DNA of 64,000 nucleotides from Cryptomeria japonica (taxonomy: Eukaryota; Streptophyta; Pinopsida; Cupressales; Cupressaceae). The notes beneath the pieces are model-generated. The model had not been told where the DNA came from, ran no database searches, and was given only the letters and a program-made list of their open reading frames with translations. Positions 33,556 to 46,379 of this stretch are shown here, one piece after another. The DNA lies in NCBI RefSeq assembly GCF_030272615.1, contig NC_081413.1, positions 102,260,239-102,324,238 on the forward strand. Direction: 5' to 3'. Every line of letters starts with the position of its first letter. Position 1 is the first letter of the stretch. A program made the translations under genes and the position numbers.

Positions 33556-36500
33556 AGATGAACGAACCTTATTCAACAAACATGAAAACTATGGATTATT
33601 CATCTAAAGATTTGGATAAAAAGCATAAAGTCACTAGCCTTGGGGTTTCTTATGCCCACTATGAAAACAACAAAAAACTTCTGACCACATTACAAGACTA
33701 AGGTAAATCAGGTTCTTTCGTTCAACAACATGATGCACAAATCTGCTACCACTCTCATTCTTCTACAGTCTTCTGTTACTGAGAAAAGGAAAAGATTGGA
33801 TGTTGTTTCTGCTAATTGTTCTAATAAGAAAAGATAAAAGAAGAACATTAGTTTTTTTTTTCAAGTTTAATTTCCTTTTTGAGGATCGAGAGAATGTCTC
33901 TACCCCTCAAGGATTGTCCTAACTCTGTGTTGTTTGTTTGCCTGTTTGAGTGTTATGTCAGCACTGTAATTGTTTTTGTTTCTTATTTCTTAATTTTTTC
34001 CTTTTTTGTTACTTTGTCTGCTGTTGCCTCTGAGCTTGCTTTTTAACAGGGTTGGACCCTAGTTTCCCACATTATTTGATAAAAAAATTATTATAGTCAA
34101 GTATTCAAGAAATCACAGACCATTGCTCTTCTCACACCACAATTAGGTACATCAGCCTACCTTTTCTTATCTCATTGGCAAAAAGTACTTTTCAACAGGC
34201 ATGACCGTTTTTAAGGGAAAGCCTCTTTGGCTATTTTGTGGACTTAAACATGACCAAAAAATGAACATAGTCCAATTACTAGTAAAATGAGACTCTGATA
34301 GCTAGTATTGTATTATCAATACTCATGAGTCATGATCGGGAATGGTGATAAAATCTTAACATTTAAATTTTGATCAAACAGAGAAAAATTGTCAGTTGTA
34401 TTGTATGAGTTGAAATGATGGATGATAATAGTACAGGACACTGAACTGGTACATCCTCAAGAAGCATGTTTGTCATATGCAGCTATATTTTGTGGCTCAC
34501 ATTCAGGTAGAAAAAGGCGAACAAGCAAAGCTGAGCTACAGCTCCCTGAAACTGCTCCACACAAACCCCATCTAAGCGCCCTGGGGATTGTTATACGTGG
34601 ACCTGCATAAATATAATCACCAGAATAACCTTAGCCCTTACAAACAGATGCAATGTGAAATAAATAAATTAAAAAAAAGTGTCTTGACAATCTTGCTCAT
34701 CCAGTTAGTGGTCAATCCCACAAGTACATGTTCTTTAGGTGATAGTGTTGCTAACTAAACATTCCTGTTCAGATGCTTTCTGAATGTCTTTGGCAAATAC
34801 AACTAATAATATATTTGGAATGAGCTTTCAAAACAGTTACTGAGAAGAATCAATAAAAAAATGTTTGATGAACAAAACATCCATCAACATGTTGAGGTTG
34901 TAGAGAGGTTACCTTAGTGTTTTATAATTACAAGTAGACAAACAAAATGTCAAAAATCCATGCTTGCCAACCTACCATCGAAATTGTAGTTCAAGAAACA
35001 AGTAACATGATGAACTGCAAAATAAGATCAAAAAGATACAACAAAATAGATTGTTTCAAAAGAAATAACAAAACATACTTATGTCAACGAATCTATGCTA
35101 AGATAGAAATTAGAGTATCAACAAAGTAATAGGCTTTTGATACACAACAAACAAATTTCAAGGAAGCATATTTCTAATACATGCAAAATTGGAGTCCATT
35201 GTCATCTAATAAGGCATTTGCATTTGTTTAATTATAATAACATCTGTTTCAATTTCCAGCGTCCACAGTTCTTTGACTTAGTTTTCTACCCAATAATTTT
35301 TCTGGTTCTTTATTCAAGCCATGTTTTGTCATGGCATTGAGCTTTTCAGTTTTGTAACACAATTTTGACCTTTTAGTGCTACCCTGTTTGCATCTATTTT
35401 ATCTTGATCTTGTATCGTCCTTTGTTTTCTTGATCTCCTCCATCAAATAATGTTGGGTGTAGTTAAAGCTTTTATGTGCTATACTCTATAAATGTTAGAG
35501 GCATTAAGCACCTTTTGGATACTATTGAATATAGTATAGATGCATAAAGATTGGTGAAGCATTGCTTATCCTCGCAATCTACTATCGTTGTGGTTCCTTG
35601 GCACCTTGGCTCTAACTCTAATGGTCATGGCTCTATCTCTTCTTGGTGTCAAGGACCCTCTCACATCCCACTTCAATGGCACAGATCTCAGGTGCGCAAG
35701 CTCACATCACTATTGTTATTCCAACTACCAGTAGTTCTTTGGCATTGAATGTTGGGATTGCTCCTTGGTAGAATTGAATGCCTCCTATGATTGTCCAGCC
35801 TGGATGTTTTAGCCCTGTAATTTCCCCAACTAACTTTCTCAGACTCTGTATTGGTACTCCTATAATGATAGATTATAGACAATAACATTGTTGGCTCCTC
35901 CAATGCATTACTGAATACCAGCACCTGAGGTTTTGGGACCCCCATATGGATGGTATTTTATTTCTATTGTTTTGTGGGCTTCTCCCCCTTCTTTTCTATT
36001 TATAATTGAACCAGTTTGCAGGTCACATTTTTTAGTAAAACCTCCCATGTTCTGGCTTCTATTACCTTTATTCCCTAGTCTTTTTGCTATCGTATGTTCC
36101 AGCCCATTTGATCTATTTTTAGTCATTTGTGGACATTAATATATTTTCTTTCTTTCTTATTAAGTTTATATTTTATACATACATATTGAGATGACAATTC
36201 TTGTATATGCATGTTAATTGTAGGCACATTCATGCCCATCCATGTATGAAAGAACTATACTTGAAACCTAGAAATTAAAAGAAAAACATTTACTGTCTTC
36301 CTGCCATATGCACAGGTCATTAATTTTTTTTGAGTGGCCTAGGATTGACCTACTCTCTCTTAACATCAATTGACCACACAAAAATTCTCTATCATTGAAG
36401 TACAATACTCCTTGTTATATTTGCTTGAAAGGAATTCTGCATGTGTCTTTTGTGAATTTATTTTTCACAAATGTCTTCCAAATTCTTTTAACATCACATT

Positions 36501-36765
36501 TTGGATTTTATGAGCATACTTGCTTTCCATAGACCTATAAGCATGATGGCTTGTTTGTGAGCTCACACTGTAATCTAATCAGCAAGAGAGATGCAAAAAC
36601 ATAGATATATTTCTCCTGCAAAGCTCAAAGAAGATGATTCCCACATTATTTGCTTTGTAAATGAGTTATCTATGATTGAAAGAACCAAAATATTTCTTTC
36701 CATTTATCCTTCCATTGTTGAGTTTGAAATCTACTTTTTGTTGAAGAGATCTACACACAACCCTG
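33556..36765. other. Unassigned sequence, no clear gene
   Basis: Mostly AT-rich with T-rich and A-rich runs. A 62-codon open stretch at 34422-34610 is more GC-rich than its surroundings and could be an exon relic on either strand; I recognise no product. At 35550-36130 short open stretches occur in several frames with stops. No element ends were found. Confidence 0.4.
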
Positions 36766-36770
36766 CTGGG

Positions 36771-37588
36771 TGTTATTGATATAGCTGCAGGAGATTTCAT
36801 TTATTTCCTACGATGGTTGAATATTCTTCTTGCTGATATCGTGCCTTTCAAATTTAGCTCATTGTATTCATTCTGCGATTTTGACTTCTACGAGTTCAAG
36901 TTGGTATTGTATCAGGTTCCTTATTCCTCGTCACCATCCTGCGTGTGAGCTGACAGCGTTATCCGGTTTCTCTTGTCGGTGGTGTAACTGACAATATTTC
37001 TTAGCGCATAGCCTTTGGTATTCTTCCGGTGGGAGTTATGTCTAGTTATGCTCTTTTCTTTCATGCATTACTTAAGAGCCGTGGATGCGTAAAGTTCAGG
37101 CTTTCTTCTCTATTTATCTCAGCTATTATTCGAGATTGGAGTTCGGATGTTTTGTTTGTCTATATCTAGTTCTTCCTCTACAGTCAATTGAATTTATATT
37201 CTTCAGCGTCTTTCTGTGTCAACGTGGAAGAAAGCTATCTTTGCAGCTTCCGTGATTTGGTTGAGTTTTCTTCTATCTTCGTGTGTATGTTTGTAGTGCT
37301 CTTTCTACATATTGTATAAGGAGTTTATATTGGAGGAATGGTGGTAGTCACTTTCAGAAGGTTATTTTATTATTCTGTTGATTGTTAAAGCTGTAACAAT
37401 CATTGCTTGTGAAGTGTATTAGAACTGTATCAGATTTGTATTGATTAATAAAGCCTATTTTTGTGTGGTTGGGTTTTTCACCCTCAAGTGGAGGGTTTTC
37501 CTAGGATAAAATTTTGTGTATCTTGTTCTTGTAAGATTTTCTAAGTTTCAGATTGTTGCGTCTTACCTTTCTTATTCTAACATTAACA
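36771..37588 (+). repeat. 5' LTR (818 bp)
   Basis: TGTTATTGATATAGCTGCAG to ...CTAACATTAACA. About 95 percent identical to the 3' copy by eye. Confidence 0.95.
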
Positions 37589-37601
37589 TGGTATCAGAGC
37601 C
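37589..37601 (+). promoter_or_regulatory. Primer binding site, initiator tRNA-Met
   Basis: TGGTATCAGAGCC directly after the LTR. Confidence 0.95.
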
Positions 37602-38394
37602 AGGTCTGAGGCCGTCTCCCTCACAGGAGGTCTTAGGATTCTAGGAGGGTTGCTTGTTTATTGTTTGGTGTTATTCAAACTATGTTTTTCTGCAGACTAC
37701 ACCTTTCTCTAAACTGCGACTTCATTTCTTCCTATTTCGGATTTCTTGAGCAGCCCTGCAAAACTCGGCGGGATCTCTGCAATGCGACTGATTTGGGTAT
37801 CACATTGTGTGAGGTCCACTTTATTGTTTTGGAAGGACAAGATCACAGCTTCTCTGTGTTGTTGCTCTTATCTGGCATCTGCATCCTATCAGCTTGTACT
37901 TGTTGTGATCATTTATCACATTGTTGTCGTTGCTATAATCTGCAATCTTTGTTTTGTTCAAAGGAGAGAACACTCAGTATGTGGTGTATTTGAGCAAACC
38001 TTAATGCATACCAAAAGGTTCCTGATATAAGAACAGTGTTGGAGGAGTCTTATGAGAAGATAAGACTCAGCTCCAGGACTAATTCAATGGGAACCGGCAA
38101 TAAAGAGATAAGTTTCTTTTATGTTTAAATGTTGTTCATGAATTTTCATAACATTCGAACAGTGAATCATTATTTCTATTTGTGCTTGTTATTATAGGTG
38201 GAGGCTACACATGTTCTAGGTTTTGTGAACTTCTAATTGAATGCTATATCTGAGCATCATCTGAGCTATCATTATGTTTCATACTGTTGGAAGTGTTGGT
38301 CACTCTACTGATGGGAGATTTGGAATTGGGGTATGCTCCAACATACTTCTTGACTGCTACAACACTGAAGATATTAAAATTGAGACAAGAGGAC

Positions 38395-38900
38395 TCTCCC
38401 AGTGAGAGGGAGCCTGACATTTCAGCTTCAGAGGTAGCCTGACTTTTCAGCTTTAGAGGGAGTCTGACATTTCAGCTTCAGAGGGAGTCTGACATTTCAG
38501 CATTAGAAGGAGCCACATCATCATGAAGATTTTGTTAATGCATTCTTCTTTGTGAGAGAAGTTTGAGGTGCAAGCCCTTGTAATGCATTTTTCTCTATGA
38601 CGGAGAACTTTGAGGTGAAAGCCCTTGTAATGCATTTTTCTCTATCACGGAGAAATTTGAGGTGAAAGCTCTTGTTGCTCTTTCCACTCATGGGAGTAGC
38701 CATAGTGGATGTCATGTCGAGAGATTCCATGACAACATCACGTTGAGTGACTCTGTGATGAGAGCTTGTGTTTATTTCACACATGGGAGTGGCCATGGTG
38801 AAAATCATGTTGAGTGAATCCATGATGCTACTACGTTGAGAGAATCCGTGATAAAGTTTTTTTTTTAACACATATGGGTGTGGTCATTGTGCTTGTCATG
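38395..38900 (+). repeat. Tandem repeats in the internal region
   Basis: Three sets follow each other. There are four units of about 25-33 bp (GGGAGTCTGACATTTCAGC) at 38395-38515, and three units of about 60 bp (GAGAANTTTGAGGTGAAAGC, CTTGTAATGCATTTTTCTCT) at 38540-38680. The last set is repeats of GTTGAGAGA...CATGAT and CATGGGAGTGGCCAT type at 38685-38900. All are just upstream of the 3' LTR. Confidence 0.8.
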
Positions 38901-38955
38901 TTGAGAGACTATGACTTGAAAATATGTAAATGATATCTCCTTTGCTAAGAGGGAG

Positions 38956-39773
38956 TGTTAATGATATAGCTGCAGGAGATTTCATTTATTTCCTACAATG
39001 GTTCAATATTCTTCTTGTTGATATCATGCATTTCAAATTTAGCTCATCGTATTCATTCTGCGATTTTGACTTCTACGAGTTCGAGTTGGTATTGTATCAA
39101 CTTCCTTATTCCTCGTCACCATCTTGCGTGTGAGCTGGCAACATTCTCCGGTTTCTCTTGTCGGTGGTGTAACTGACAATATTTCTTAGCGCATAGCCTT
39201 TGGTATTCTTCCGATGGGAGTTATGTCTAGTCGTGCTCTTTTCTTTCATGTGTTACTTAAGAGTCGTGGATACGTAAAGTTCAAGCTTTCCTCTCTATTT
39301 ATCTCAGCTATTATTCGAGATTGGAGTTCGGATGTTTTGTTTGTCTATATGTGGTTCTTCCTCTACAGTCCATTGAATTTATATTCTTCAGCGTCTTTCT
39401 GTGTCAGCGTGGAAGAAAGCTATCTTTGCAGCTTCCGTGATTTGGTTGAGTTTTCTTCTATCTTCGTATGCATGTTTGTAGTGCTCTTTCTACATATTGT
39501 ATAAGGAGTTTATAGCGGAGGAATGGTGGTAGTCACTTTCAGAAGGTTATTTTATTATTCTGTTGATTGTTAAAGTTGTAACAATCATTGCTTGTGAAAG
39601 GTATCAGAACTGTATCAGATTTGTGTTGATTAATAAAGCCTATTTTTGTGTGGCTGGGTTTTTCACCCTCAGGTGGAGGGTTTTCCCAGGATAAAATTAT
39701 GTGTATCTTGTTCTCGTAAGATTTTCTAAGTTTCAGATTGTTGTGACTTACCTTTCTTGTTCTAACATTAACA
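38956..39773 (+). repeat. 3' LTR (818 bp)
   Basis: TGTTAATGATATAGCTGCAG to ...CTAACATTAACA, preceded by GCTAAGAGGGAG. Confidence 0.95.
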
Positions 39774-39778
39774 CTGGG

Positions 39779-40306
39779 AAGGCCATGGTCTCCTCCCTAA
39801 ACTGGCCTGCTAAGATCCATCCTACTTTCAAAGAAACCACAAAACCTAAAAAATCAAAAATCAGTAAATCGCTCAAAGCATTCACACAATACCACTAGTG
39901 TTCCCCAGATATGTGTCCCTAGGGATATTGAGATGTCCTCCGATTCAAGGACGTGGAGGTAGGACGAAATATCCTCAAAAATAAAACAAAAATGAGGGTT
40001 GTTCCTGGGCGCTTGCCATCCCATATGTCCCTAAACCATTATGATGACATTATGCTGTCCTCCCAACCTATATCATTTTTTTTTAATTTAAAAAAAGATC
40101 CAAATAAAAAGTACTAAACTTAATCCTTGAAACTTCGAGAAACTTTGAAAACATACAAGATTGCAGTAACCTATATTGAAAATGTTAAGGAGTTGCTTCC
40201 AGAAGCTTTGTAATATCAACCAAATACCAAATAAACAATGTTTTGCCAAAAAATTTAATCTCTTTGGGAATCATCACATAAACCATGCAGAATAAAGACT
40301 TTATTC
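39779..40306. other. Unassigned sequence
   Basis: No ORF or element end seen. It separates the 3003-bp element from the solo LTR that follows. Confidence 0.4.
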
Positions 40307-40619
40307 ATACCTGTTGTGATGTTTTCACACATCGTCCCATTGCAAATGGGGACCCCCACTTTTTCGCTTTTTAGGGTAGATGTTTTGCTTAGGCTGTCTT
40401 AGTTTAGCAATAATTTCCTAGTGTTTGCCTTCGCTCATGAGAGGGTGTCATGTCAAAATGCAAAAGGGTGTTAAAATTGTAAGGAAATGATCCTAAGTGT
40501 CAAGTTGTCTTAGCTTGTCAATTTATTTTTCTAAGTGTTGAGTTTCAATTTGCCCTAAAATTTGAGCAAAAAAAGTTTAAAATGTTGCAAATTGATGTAA
40601 ATTTTGTGTGAAAATGTTA

Positions 40620-43205
40620 AAAGTCCCTATAGGAGTTTGTTTTTTTTACTCCTAAGAGGTGAAATAAGTTAAAAATGCACAAAGTCCCGATGGATTCCTA
40701 CTTTCCACCCTTCAAATTTTGAGAAAATGTTAAAAGTCCCGATGAAAATAGAATTTCCACTACATAAAATGGTAAAATTGATAAGTTTGGACTTTTGGAA
40801 TGTGAAAATCAACTTATTCCCGATGGATAACATTTTTCCACCAAGCAACTAAGGCATAAAGTGAAAAGTCCCAATGGGAGGCATTTTTCCACTCAATTTT
40901 AATGATGAAAATGGACAGAGTTCCAATGAGGTGCGTTTTTCCACTCTAGGACTGAGTTTGCAAGTGATTTTGTGGAAAGTCTCGATGACTCGGGAAATTC
41001 ACTCAGGACAAAAGAGGTGTCCTGATGGGGGTCGATTCTCCACTTGAGACAAAATTGCAATGATTTGATTAAGTTTATGATTCCTGATAGACATCGATTT
41101 TCCACCAAAGGGGTATTTGACCAAGTTTTGTGAAGATTTTTCAGTCCCGATGCAAAGCAAATTTCCACTTGGAGAAAATGTGCAAAGGGAAAGCAAATTA
41201 ATCATGAAAATAATGTCCAGATGACCATCGATTTTCCACTAAGTGGCTGAAAATCAACATTTACTTGAGAATTTTGTGGACAAATCAGTCCAAACGAGGA
41301 TCGATTTTCCACCATTCCATTTGGTGGACAAGCAAAGATGAATATAAAGTTAAATTTAATTGTCCCAAAGAGGTGCAATTTTCCACTTGGTTGTTTAATG
41401 TGTTTCATTTTATCCCACATTCATTGTGTGGTGAAGGTTAAAGGTGAAAAGTTGAATACGGAACCCAGGCCAGTTACTATTATTATATCATTAAGTGGTT
41501 GATTGAGCTCCAAGTTAGCTGGAAGAAGGAAGGTTGAAGATCACTATAGCTGGGAAAGTGCGATTTTGTGCCTAAGGCATTGAGTGCACCATCATTGGGG
41601 GTGTTTACAGCAGCATATAGGGCGCCATTTTTGGCTGAAGACGACATTATCAGACTTGAGACACCATTACCAGCTGCTTATTCAGACTGAAATGTTATTC
41701 CCAGCGATTGTTTATGCCCAAAACGAGCCATTTCCAGTCAATCCAGAGCAGATCGCTTCAAACATATGGATTGCGCCATGGATAGGATCACTTCCATGTA
41801 ATTTTAAACCCTAGGTATGTTAATCAGATTTATATAATTGATTATGCCCTAGGTTGTAATCAGATTTGCAGTATTTTAATAAGCCAACATAAATCGGAAA
41901 TAAAATAGTAGACAAACAAGCATACCCTGGGAAAACCTCCAAGGAGGAAATACCCAGCATGAAAGACCCACAGGTCAAATTATATATTCTCCTCTAAATC
42001 ATAAGTACAATACTTAGCTTGAATCTGATCTTCACATATCAGATCTGTCCCTTTGCATGCTTCAAAACTTGCATCAAAATCCACTATGTCCTCTTGGACA
42101 ATTTCGCACCAATCTGGATAGGTTCGCACTCTTCCTTGAAGTTAAGTTCGCACCCTTCTTGAAGAATTCGCACAGCAGAGCTAATTCGCATTTGTATGAG
42201 ATTCGAACTTGATGATTATAGACTTGCAAATGTCTCTTATTTATACACATTGAAATCTTTGATTGCAAGTCGGCCTCCTTTGGTTTTTGGCGCTAATTTA
42301 ATTAGGTGGCGTGTGTTTAGGATTGGGCTGGGCATATATTAGAGTCACGTTACCCTAGGATAGGGCCCGGACCTAAAGGGGAATCGGATGTTGCCTTAAG
42401 GCAATCCGAACCCATACATAACCCTAGTTACAAACAACATTCCAGCCATTGAAACATGATCTTCAGAGGTATTTTCAGACATTTACACTCAGAAATCAGA
42501 ACTAAGACAGCACATTTAATTGCAATTTCCTCCATTTTCTGAGTTTGGGAGGGTGTATTCAGACTTAGATATCAAAATCAGACCCATTCTAAGTCTCAGA
42601 TTCAGGTTTTTAAGAGCAAAATGTCCATCATTTGATCAAAGATCTCCATTATTTTCAGAATTTATGTTATGCAATGTTGAATTTCTGATTTTAATGAGCT
42701 TACAACTGTGAAAATTATTCAAAATCAGAACCTAAGTTAAATCTGGAAAATTAATTGTTCAAATTACCTATCACAGGTTGGGACAAAAGTTGGGAGCAAA
42801 AGGCCCCTATGAGGTTTGATTTTCCACTCAGGAATAACAATCAACTTACCCACCGGGAATGAGGACAAAGTAAGGAACATTGAAGTGTCCTAATGGGGTT
42901 CGGATTTCCACTCCATCAAATGGTGATCAAATCAACACAAAATTTTCAAGGACAAAGTCCCGATGAGGGTAGGATCTCCACTTGGGTGCAGAATTACAAA
43001 GGAAGAGCATAAGTCATGAGGAATGAGTAGTCCCTATGGCGATCAAATCTTCACTCCAAGGGTAAGGCATCAAAATGAAGTGAAATTTGCTAAGAGCAAG
43101 GAGTCCCTATGACCTTCGAATTTCCATCTTGAGAAAATGATCATGAAAACAGTGATAAATTTCAAGGACTAAATTGGTCCCTACAAGGATCGATTTCCCA
43201 CCAAG
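40620..43205 (+). repeat. Dispersed array of about 18 GTCCCGATGAGG...TTTTCCACTT units
   Basis: Units of about 30 bp read (A)AGTCCCGATG, then 6-10 variable bases, then TCGATTTTCCACT. They recur every 60-80 bp from 40620 to 41400 and again from 42790 to 43205. The gap holds unrelated sequence that may be an insert. All lie upstream of the TATA box at 45126. Confidence 0.85.
41800..42450 (-). mobile_element. Possible minus-strand LTR fragment inside the solo LTR
   Basis: It breaks the 30-bp repeat array. It has a minus-strand TATA-like CTTATTTATACACATT near 42236, several TTCGCAC repeats (42098-42190) like those at 55740-55975, and GGAAAACCTCCAAGGAGG. CCCTAG occurs near both edges (about 41811 and 42422) but clear termini were not found. 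Confidence 0.35.
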
Positions 43206-43269
43206 GTTGAAACATGGTTTATCCCATAGGTGTTTGATTCAATATTTGTTTGTTTTGCAGGTCTGCTGC

Positions 43270-44335
43270 TATTAGGACCCGGAAGGCAACTAAGAGGGGG
43301 GGGGGGGGGAGTGAATCAGTTGACTATGAATTTCAGCACAAATACAACTTAATCAAACTTGATACTTAATACCGGTAAACCAAACTTAATGCCGGTTGAC
43401 GGATTAACAGTTAATATCAATACCAGTGAAACTTAATGCATGAAACAAAAAGAGAAACAACATCCACAACACATAACACAGAGATTTTAACATGGAAACC
43501 CTATAAGGGGAAAAACCACAGTGGGAAACCTTACCCACAATCAGATGATACTATTGCAGATAGTATGTGTATACAAATGGGGTTTGCACATGCAGAAAGG
43601 CCAACCCCCTAGAGCACACTGCTCAAATGGGAGTCGCAATGACTACAATAGGATAGTTAAATCCTAGAATAATGTACTGCTCAAAATAGCATCTCCAATG
43701 CTGGATTCAGTACCGGTTAAGCTTTGATAATCACCTTCAAACCTTCCTTGAACCTTCTCTATGGTCTGCTCATATGATCTTCAATATTCGCACATACCAT
43801 GTTACAATACCATAACCTTACATACCATATCCCATATCCTCTATCTCATCAATTGAAATCTTACATATATACAAAACCTAAGACCAAATGTGTAGGTCGG
43901 CTCACTAAGAATATTACAATAAAATCAATTACAAACAAGTTAAGATGAGATGCATCATGTCGGCTCAATACATTTACAACGATATCCAATCAATAAATCA
44001 TCTCCATAACGTGTCATGCTGATCTGGAATAGATAATGCATACCGGTCCATAACCTAGACCAATTTGTCGGTAACAGCAAATATGTCAACCCGATTAGAC
44101 CATTATCCAAAATACCAAAACCAAGTATCCAAACCATGTCTTCGACATAACCAAGTGATCTCCAGATGATAACAAGTCATCCTCAGTGCTGGTGAACAAT
44201 ATACCAGTGACTGTGCATAAGTCACTGAACTTGCCGGTGAACACAATGTGTCGGTTCGATATAACCAAAGATCTCCAGAAGGATAAGTGTTGACATCGAT
44301 GACAAAACTAATGCAACACATCCATAATACCAACA
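43270..44335 (-). mobile_element. Solo LTR (1066 bp), TSD GCTGC, nested in the giant solo LTR
   Basis: GCTGC is repeated exactly at 43265-43269 and 44336-44340. On the minus strand it starts TGTTGGTATTATGG and ends ...CTAATA, where the usual CA is TA. A run of about 14 G (C on its own strand) near the start corresponds to the C tract at the end of the SIRE-like LTRs (5381-5397, 9517-9525). It is related to 9552-10389. Confidence 0.9.
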
Positions 44336-45944
44336 GCTGCAAGGAAGGGAAGCATGATGATCAAGGCTTGAAGTGAAAGGGGATGCAGCTTGCAGGGATA
44401 CCAAGGGCTCAACATTTCAAAGCAACAAATGATGAAGGATCAGCTCCAAGATGATGAGCAAATGAAATGCAAGAATGAAGAAACTCAAACAATGCTATGA
44501 GGAGGAATCAAGGTTCAAATCCAAAGGAGTCTACAAGCATATTGCAAGGGAAACATCACAAATGCGAATGAGAAAGATCAACATTTCAAGGATTGGAAGA
44601 GGATTTCAAGACAAGGATCTCCAAAAGAAAGGATGAGAACTAGCTCGAACATTAAGAAAAATTCACCATGATGGTGAACAAATGAGGGAAAGACAAATCC
44701 AAGACATGAGCATTTGGGATTTTACATCAAGAAATCAGGAACTACATCAAGGGATCTCAAAGTCAACGAACGTTAAGGAGGAAATAGTTCAGGGTATTCC
44801 CTAACATAAGGATGAAATACAAAATATCACAAGGAATTCCAAACATCATGAAGAATGTTCAAGGCAAATTGATTAAGTCTACAATGCAGGCTGAAGTGGC
44901 TTTCCAATCATCATTCATCTAATCAAAGGGTTTGTTCCAAGTCAGCATTCATTCAAGGAAGAAACAAGTGATGTGATGCTACATCAAATATTATTTATCT
45001 TACCTACCCTCATCTCTCATTGGTCAATGTAATGGTGGTTGTAACAAACCCTAATTAGGGTTTCATCTTGTAATCTTGGCCATCGATCTTGAATCAATCG
45101 GATCCATTCATTGTAATGAACTATCTATATAAGGCTCGGTGCTCTCATTTGAAAAGGCTAATGTTAGAAGGGTAGGAGAATAGTTGCTAAGGCAATTAGG
45201 AATTAGAAGTTAGATTAGAGTAGAGTAGGAGAAGAAGAAATTGTTGCTAAGACTTGTAAATGAATATACTCTTTTCATTGAAGATATGGTGAAATGTGTT
45301 GTTTCAACAAGTTACATGGTTTCTACTTCTCATTGCTTTAATGTCGATTAGATGAATGGAAGATCTTGTGGATGATTAATGGTCAAATTCGCATATCCAT
45401 ACTACTAGCAGTTTGTTGATTGTAAACTTGCCTTGCGTAGTCAACTGGAATCCTTATTCAAGCTTAACTTCAATTGCCATTCACACATTGATATGCATTG
45501 CCTTGATGGTGTTTATGTTGTTGGTGATAATTTGAACATCATATATTTAGCTTAGAAAATTGCACTAGCTTTGTGGAGTTGTTCATTGATGTCAAAGCAA
45601 AGTCCAGTAGAGTCTCACCAAGTCATTCACTACAACCTACAATACTAGGATTAGATTAGACTCTCTAAACTAAACCCTTTCCTTTTGTTCTTTCTTTGTT
45701 AGATGAGTAAATTCCCAAGTTCCAGCAACATTCACGCATTCAACGTAAGTCCCCTTGTGATTCCAGCATTATCACATCAAACCATTGAGCTTATCCATGC
45801 GTCAAGACCTGAAATTTCAAAACCTTGGAGTCTTCCAATTGATCACATAGTTTAGCATTTGGAAAGATTTTAATCAAGAGAGGATAAGATACCTTGGCAT
45901 TTTATTTTGTGTTTGAGGTGCATAAAAAACACATCAACAATACC

Positions 45945-46374
45945 AAAGTGGTATTTAGATTTTGTGCTAATAGTGTTGATTGTTAAAACTGAGTTGTATC
46001 ATAATGACTTATCAATAAACTTTAAAGTTCATCTTTTCTAATTAATATTCTAGGTAATACTAATATTATAGGGGTGCTACATGGTATAAATGAGATCAGC
46101 GCAACTTTTGTGAACTTAGAATGTGGTATCAAATAGAAACAACTTGCCGCAAGTTCTAGCCTTTTGTACCTACTTTCTTTATAGATTACAATATCGCCCT
46201 ACTATTTGAATGAACAGAAAAAAATACTCTCAAGGATGGTATAAATTTCAGCTACTTTTAAGCTTACCTTTAAATATTTTATATTTAATGATTTATTTGT
46301 ATATTAAAAGTTTTAAAATCAATTTCTTTTATTATTTTGATAGTTGTCTCCCTACTATGCCTAATTTTTTTTGC
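45945..46374. other. Unassigned sequence
   Basis: 430 bp of AT-rich DNA between two elements. Nothing recognised. Confidence 0.4.
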
Positions 46375-46379
46375 TATCC

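Larger units (their letters stand above)
36771..39773 (+). mobile_element. Non-autonomous copia-type LTR element (3003 bp), TSD CTGGG
   Basis: Two 818-bp LTRs (36771-37588 and 38956-39773) surround 1367 bp with no gag or pol. CTGGG flanks it at 36766-36770 and 39774-39778. The primer site TGGTATCAGAGCC starts at 37589 and the polypurine tract AAGAGGGAG ends at 38955. Both LTR copies carry TG...CA ends. The signals for replication are intact while the coding capacity is gone, so it depends on a copia partner. Confidence 0.95.
40312..45939 (+). mobile_element. Solo LTR of the giant-LTR family with nested inserts, TSD ATACC
   Basis: It starts TGTTGTGATGTTTTCACACA and ends ...ACACATCAACA, with ATACC at 40307-40311 and 45940-45944. 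The last 900 bp (TATATAAG at 45126-45133, then the GTAGTCAACTGGAATCC region) match 49873-50560 on the other strand. Subtracting the solo LTR at 43270-44335 leaves about 4.6 kb, and a further insert around 41800-42450 is possible. No internal region or second LTR is present. Confidence 0.92.

Noticed and set aside
34422-34610. Host exon
   Set aside because: A 62-codon open frame with no recognised domain, no splice context I could support and no matching neighbours. Left as unassigned.
37661-38030. Overlapping 110- and 94-codon ORFs after the primer site of the 3003-bp element
   Set aside because: No gag features, two frames open together, Cys- and Leu-rich composition; treated as non-coding leader.
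29816-45939. One large element with 5' LTR 29816-32386 and 3' LTR 40312-45939
   Set aside because: Each LTR has its own perfect target duplication (GAAGG and ATACC) and no primer site follows the first, so they are two independent solo LTRs.
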